DNA of 10,428 nt from Chloroflexota bacterium (lineage in GTDB: Bacteria; Chloroflexota; Dehalococcoidia; GIF9; UBA5629): the NCBI GenBank assembly GCA_020354105.1, contig CP070642.1:1501220-1511647 (forward strand), written 5' to 3'. Positions 7,024-10,428 of the stretch are shown here, in pieces. The notes beneath the pieces are model-generated. The model searched no databases. It worked only from the letters and a program-made list of their open reading frames with translations, and had not been told where the DNA came from. Position 1 is the first letter of the stretch, and each line of letters opens with the position of its first letter. The translations under genes and the position numbers were made by a program.

Positions 7024-8009
7024 TGAGTTTAATCTTTTTTGACCTCGAAGGTCCACTGGCTACTCAGGATAATGCCTATGAGCTTATGAAGCTCTTCCCT
7101 GAGGGAGGCAGAGTTTTTGAGATTATAAGCCGCTATGATGATTTGCTCACCATGGAAGCCAGGCTGGATTATGAGCCTGGTGATACACTGGCGCTTATTG
7201 CCCCCTTCCTGGTATATCACGGCGTAACAGAGGATGATATCTCCGCATTGGCACGAAAAGCGACATTAACAAATGGCGCTATTGGTTTAATCTCCCGGCT
7301 GAGTGCTCAAGGCTGGAGAATATTCTGTATAAGCACCAGCTACGAACAATATGCCAAGCATATAGCACACAGGCTCGATATTTTCTCCCAGAATGTTGCC
7401 TGCACCTCTTTCCCACTGGATAAATTCTCCAGTGAGTTATGTAAAGAAGATTTTCGCTATTTGGAGGCGATGGAGAAGGATATACTGGATAAACATCCGG
7501 TCGATGATAAGTGGATAAAGAAAAGACTCGACCGCTTCTATTGGAAAGAATTGCCAAAGACTAATTTGAATGTACTTATAGAACAGGTGCACCCTGTTGG
7601 TGGTCAGCACAAGGTGGAAGCCCTACAGCATTTTGTTACAGCTCATGGTCAGCCTTTGTCAAACTGTGTAGTGGTTGGTGATAGCATTACCGATTTCAAG
7701 ATGCTCCAGACTGTTGACCAGGCTGGCGGACTGGCGATTGCTTTCAATGCCAATGAGTATGCCCTGCCCTATGCTACCATAGGCCTGGCATCTACACGTC
7801 TTGATGACTTGAGGCCGGTATTGGAGGCATGGGAAAAGGGCAAACGTTCGGCAGTAGAAAAGCTGGTCAAGGAAAAGGAAAAAGCTGGCGGAAGTGGCGA
7901 TATTGGCTACTTCCACTGGCTTTCCGGAGTTAAGAATATAGGTGGTCCTCTCAAAACTCACAAGCTAATCCGCCGTGTCGTTCGAGAAGAGGCAGCTAAA
8001 CTGGGTTGA
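7023..8009 (+). CDS. HAD-superfamily hydrolase, COG4030/EhaR-like
   Basis: HAD enzymes use an aspartate nucleophile, mostly for phosphate transfer. All four motifs are visible in 328 residues: motif I FFDLEGPLA (D7, E9), motif II ISTS (103-106), motif III K197 in GGQHK, and motif IV VVGDSITDF (D220, D224). The EGPLATQDNAYEL start, the GGRVFEIISRYDD and GDTLALIAPFL segments and ISTSYEQY closely recall the mostly archaeal COG4030 family. Some members carry the label energy-converting hydrogenase A subunit R; that comparison is from memory. No hydrogenase gene is nearby, so a role in hydrogenase is not implied. Motif I is DxE, as in ThrH phosphoserine phosphatase (DLEG), instead of DxD. A helical cap probably covers about 15-90 and 140-185. 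AGGA (7014-7017) lies 5 bases before ATG. Substrate is unknown. Confidence 0.82.
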   Translation: MSLIFFDLEGPLATQDNAYELMKLFPEGGRVFEIISRYDDLLTMEARLDYEPGDTLALIAPFLVYHGVTEDDISALARKATLTNGAIGLISRLSAQGWRIFCISTSYEQYAKHIAHRLDIFSQNVACTSFPLDKFSSELCKEDFRYLEAMEKDILDKHPVDDKWIKKRLDRFYWKELPKTNLNVLIEQVHPVGGQHKVEALQHFVTAHGQPLSNCVVVGDSITDFKMLQTVDQAGGLAIAFNANEYALPYATIGLASTRLDDLRPVLEAWEKGKRSAVEKLVKEKEKAGGSGDIGYFHWLSGVKNIGGPLKTHKLIRRVVREEAAKLG

Positions 8010-8015
8010 ACTTAT

Positions 8016-8981
8016 ATGGCTAAGATTGATGTGGTCGGTTTTGGGGCAATGAACATCGACGGTCTGTACCGGGTCGATGAGCTAATCGTTGATGGCGAAC
8101 AAGTGGTGACAGATTTTAACTCTCTCCCCGGCGGGTCTGCAGCTAACACTATTTATGGTCTGGCTAAACTCGGTGTTAAGACTGGATTCGTCGGTGCCGT
8201 GGGCAACGATGAGGCTGGGAAAGAACTGCTCGATGATTTCAAGACTGCTGCCGTTGATACCGGCCAAATCAGGGTTAAGGAAGCAGCCACAGGTTCCACA
8301 ATCTGCCTCAGCGACAAGCTGGGAAGGCGAGCCATATATGTCTCCCCTGGAGCTAACAGCCTGTTGAGCTCTAAAGATGTAGATGTCGCTTATTTGAACC
8401 AGACTCAATTGGTTCATCTGACTTCTTTCGCTGATGACGAACAATTCAAACTTCAAGTAGACCTGGTAAAAAAACTGAAGAATTCGGTCAAGGTTAGCCT
8501 CTCCCCCGGCATGCTCTATGCCCCCAAAGGGCTGAAAGTTTTAATGCCTGTGCTTGAGAGGGCACAAGTTGTCTTTACGAATCGTGATGAAATTGAGGGG
8601 CTGACAGGCAGATATTTCAAAGCCGGAGCTAAAGAACTTGTGAGATTAGGCTGCCGGATTGTCGTCGTAACCTTGGGTAAAGGTCTGGCTGAGGTTAAAG
8701 TTGACATGGTTACGGCTTATATCTGTGACGGTGAAAATGAATATGAGATTGAGCCCGAAGAATTAAACCCAAAATCCACGCTGGAGACTACCGGTGCCGG
8801 TGATGCCTTTGCTGCCGGTTTTCTCTTCGGCTTTCTCAAAGGCAAAAAGGTTGAAGAATGCGGTTTGCTCGGCGATATAATGGCTGGCTTTGCCATCGGT
8901 GAAACTGGAGCCAGGGCAGGACTTCCAACCTTAGCCCAGTTATCCCAAAAATATCTCAAGCGCTCAGGACGTCGCCTGTAA
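8016..8981 (+). CDS. PfkB-family carbohydrate or nucleoside kinase
   Basis: This is a ribokinase-fold kinase that phosphorylates a sugar, sugar phosphate or nucleoside hydroxyl. Both family signatures are present in 321 residues: PGGSAANTIYGLAKLG (38-53) and ETTGAGDAFAAGFL (257-270), with D263 as catalytic base. The NxxE metal/phosphate motif is N189-RDE192. GAMNID (10-15) supplies the usual substrate-binding aspartate (D15). The start at ATG 8016 is 6 bases after the HAD stop with no strong Shine-Dalgarno, so coupling to the HAD gene is probable. Ribokinase, fructokinase, adenosine kinase-like and archaeal-type nucleoside kinase activities cannot be separated by eye. Next to a HAD phosphatase-like gene it could act on the same metabolite in the opposite direction. 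It ends the + strand block, 4 bases from the convergent clpP stop. Confidence 0.9.
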   Translation: MAKIDVVGFGAMNIDGLYRVDELIVDGEQVVTDFNSLPGGSAANTIYGLAKLGVKTGFVGAVGNDEAGKELLDDFKTAAVDTGQIRVKEAATGSTICLSDKLGRRAIYVSPGANSLLSSKDVDVAYLNQTQLVHLTSFADDEQFKLQVDLVKKLKNSVKVSLSPGMLYAPKGLKVLMPVLERAQVVFTNRDEIEGLTGRYFKAGAKELVRLGCRIVVVTLGKGLAEVKVDMVTAYICDGENEYEIEPEELNPKSTLETTGAGDAFAAGFLFGFLKGKKVEECGLLGDIMAGFAIGETGARAGLPTLAQLSQKYLKRSGRRL

Positions 8982-8985
8982 ATAT

Positions 8986-9606
8986 TTAACTCTTTTTCTT
9001 TTCCTTGTCCGACGCCCCGCTCAAAATCTGGTCAACGATGCCATATTCCACAGCCTGATCGGCATTGAGGTAGAAGTCACGGTCGGTGTCATGTGTAATC
9101 TTGTCCATCGGCTGACCGGTATGCTTAACTAATATATTGCGGATGATCTCCTGTAGCCTCATTATCTCCCGAGCAGCAATTTCGATATCGGCTGCCTGCC
9201 CCTGAGCACCGCCAACCGCCTGATGCAGGTGAATCGTGGAGTTAGGCAGGGCATAACGTTTACCTTTGGCTCCGGCGGCAAGAATAACCGTGGCCATGCT
9301 GGCAGTTAGCCCGACACAGATTGTGGATACATCCGGTCGGACGAGTTGAATGGTGTCATAAATAGCCAGGCCGGCAGAGATAATTCCGCCCGGTGAATGA
9401 ATATAAAGGTTTATATCCTTGTCCGGGTCTTCATGCTCCAGGTAAAGAAGCTGTGCGATAATCAAGCTGGCTATCTGGTCATTGATAGGTGTGCCCAGAA
9501 ATATAATACGCTCTTTCAGTAGTAGAGAGTAGATATCAAAGGCGCGCTCGCCTCGGGCACCGGTTTCAATAACCATCGGGATTATGTTTTGTGGTAAATT
9601 ATTCAT
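8986..9606 (-). CDS. clpP: ATP-dependent Clp protease proteolytic subunit ClpP
   Basis: ClpP is the tetradecameric serine peptidase barrel that degrades proteins fed to it by Clp ATPases. The 206 residues are complete. The triad is S103 (GLTASMATV), H128 (TIHLHQ) and D177 (DTDRDF), with the 25- and 49-residue spacings of E. coli ClpP. RGERAFDIYS, YIHSPGG and AAGAKGKRYALPNS are also canonical. Around the active residues the common AASMGA and MIHQP are replaced by TASMAT and HLHQAV, a pattern I recall from Dehalococcoides-type ClpP. The C-terminus is lysine-rich (KEKKKS). The ATG overlaps the tig stop by 4 bases, and AGGAG (9615-9619, reverse strand) lies 8 bases ahead. No clpX follows, because the next gene is the convergent kinase. 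Confidence 0.97.
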   Translation of the reverse strand: MNNLPQNIIPMVIETGARGERAFDIYSLLLKERIIFLGTPINDQIASLIIAQLLYLEHEDPDKDINLYIHSPGGIISAGLAIYDTIQLVRPDVSTICVGLTASMATVILAAGAKGKRYALPNSTIHLHQAVGGAQGQAADIEIAAREIMRLQEIIRNILVKHTGQPMDKITHDTDRDFYLNADQAVEYGIVDQILSGASDKEKKKS

Positions 9607-10428
9607 TTCCCCTTCTCCTTTTTAGACCTAGCAACTTGTTTTTTCTCTGTAGCTATCTGAACTAACCGCTCAACGGTTTTTCTACCTGTCAGAAACTGCT
9701 TGATGGACTCACGAGCTTCGGGCAGGTTGAAAAATTTCTTTATCTCATCGGCCTGTTTGTCGGCATCCTTCACCATCTTTTCTATTTCTTCATCTATCTC
9801 CGCGTCGGCTACCTCTATTTTTTCTGCCTCGGCTATTTTGCCCAGAACCAATGACCTGACGACACGCTGGCTTGCCGTAGGACGTACTTCTTCAACATGT
9901 TGCTCCAGCGTCTTACCTATGGTCTTAAGGTAGTTATCCAATCCGGCGATGCCTTCGGCAAAGTGTCTTGATTCGTCTTTGAGCAGTCGCTCGATTTCCC
10001 TATCCACCAGTGCCGGTGGATATTCCACCTCGCTGATTTCCACGGCAGCGTCGACAGCCTTCTGTTCCAGCTCCGAACGAGCCCGTTCTTCAGCCCTGGC
10101 TTTAAGATTGGACGCTATTTGCTCTCGTACTGAAGCCAGGTCGTCTTTACCCAGACTCTTGGCGAATTCGTCGTCAAGCTCAGGCAGCTTTTTTTCTTTC
10201 ACCTCGCTAACTGTAACCTTGAAAGCATGGTCTTTTCCTGCCAGTTCCTGCATCTCGTAGTCAGCAGGATAGGACAGGGAAAAGCTTTTCTCCTCGCCTT
10301 TAACCATACCTTCCAGCTTTTCGGCGAATCCGGGCAGGGGCAGCCGGGCTTTTTTGTCAATCTCATAGACAACATCCTTACGGATGGGGAAGGATTCTCC
10401 GTCTCTCTCCCCCTCGACGTCTATGGTG
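9603..10428 (-). CDS. tig: Trigger factor, C-terminal part (cut by window edge)
   Basis: Trigger factor is the ribosome-associated chaperone that shields nascent chains. The reading frame is open to the right edge: 274 residues are visible, and the N-terminal ribosome-binding domain (roughly the first 160 residues) lies outside. Visible first is the FKBP-type peptidyl-prolyl isomerase domain, recognisable by DVEGERDGESF, LPLPGFAEKLEGM and SYPADYEMQELAGK. The helical C-terminal chaperone domain follows from about LPELDDEFAKSLG, with EYPPALVDREIERLL and SIKQFLTGRKTVERL. It ends in a lysine-rich tail. The methionine at 10307 lies inside the FKBP domain and is not the start. The TGA overlaps the clpP ATG, so the two are translated as a coupled pair. 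Its promoter is beyond the window. Confidence 0.96.
   Translation of the reverse strand, partial: TIDVEGERDGESFPIRKDVVYEIDKKARLPLPGFAEKLEGMVKGEEKSFSLSYPADYEMQELAGKDHAFKVTVSEVKEKKLPELDDEFAKSLGKDDLASVREQIASNLKARAEERARSELEQKAVDAAVEISEVEYPPALVDREIERLLKDESRHFAEGIAGLDNYLKTIGKTLEQHVEEVRPTASQRVVRSLVLGKIAEAEKIEVADAEIDEEIEKMVKDADKQADEIKKFFNLPEARESIKQFLTGRKTVERLVQIATEKKQVARSKKEKGK

Noticed and set aside
8082..8456. Reverse-strand reading frame of 124 codons opposite the PfkB kinase gene
   Set aside because: It lies wholly inside the conserved kinase coding region, has no supporting ribosome site or recognisable domain, and is best explained as a shadow.
8961..9005. Possible intrinsic terminator: CAGG/CCTG inverted repeat near 8965-8978 followed by the T-rich run after 8990
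   Set aside because: The stem is only 4 base pairs with a 6-base loop, and the T-rich run is more than 10 bases away and encodes the lysine-rich ClpP tail in reverse. It does not meet the form of a Rho-independent terminator.
9949..10260. + strand reading frame of 103 codons opposite tig
   Set aside because: Its composition is dominated by serine and alanine, the usual result of reading a lysine- and glutamate-rich helical gene backwards; no motif or start signal supports it.
9603..10307. A separate 234-residue protein starting at methionine 10307
   Set aside because: The frame stays open to 10428 and the upstream residues complete the trigger factor FKBP domain, so this methionine is internal to tig.
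1..10428. Defence system, CRISPR array, insertion sequence or prophage
   Set aside because: No direct repeat-spacer pattern, terminal inverted repeats, transposase, integrase or phage gene could be found on either strand. All long frames are assigned to housekeeping or metabolic families.

Overview
The window is a compact, housekeeping-rich stretch of a bacterial chromosome, with gaps of at most about 90 bases between genes. The proteins (TopA with three C-terminal zinc ribbons, ClpP with a TASMAT active-site segment, a COG4030/EhaR-like HAD protein, a divergent formyltransferase) and the moderate GC content best suit the Dehalococcoidia branch of Chloroflexota. That assignment comes from recognising protein sequences by eye, not from a search.

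Layout. A serine tRNA with anticodon CGA lies at the left edge (16-102). A good extended -10 promoter follows (155-183). Nine genes then run head to tail on the + strand from 196 to 8981: dprA, topA, aroQ, an M24 Xaa-Pro peptidase gene, efp, a PHP-domain phosphoesterase gene, a PurN-like formyltransferase gene, a HAD phosphatase-like gene and a PfkB-family kinase gene. Their junctions are 4-base or 1-base overlaps or gaps of 4 to 15 bases, so the block is probably one long transcription unit with much translational coupling. On the - strand, tig (cut by the right edge) and clpP form a second unit overlapping by 4 bases. It converges on the kinase gene with only 4 bases between the two stop codons.

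How the genes fit together. dprA-topA is a widespread DNA-processing/topology pair, and aroQ-peptidase-efp repeats the order known from Bacillus (yqhS-yqhT-efp). The tig-clpP pair joins a ribosome-bound chaperone to a protease subunit. No clpX follows clpP inside the window.

The least explained part is 5549-8981: PHP phosphoesterase, formyltransferase-like, EhaR-like HAD and PfkB kinase genes. The formyltransferase keeps the catalytic Asn-His-Asp triad but has acidic residues where GAR transformylase binds substrate phosphate. The HAD protein has the unusual DxE form of motif I. A kinase, a phosphatase-like enzyme and a one-carbon transferase packed together could form an uncharacterised metabolic module, but the sequence alone does not give a substrate. 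Nothing in the window points to a mobile element, CRISPR array or defence system.
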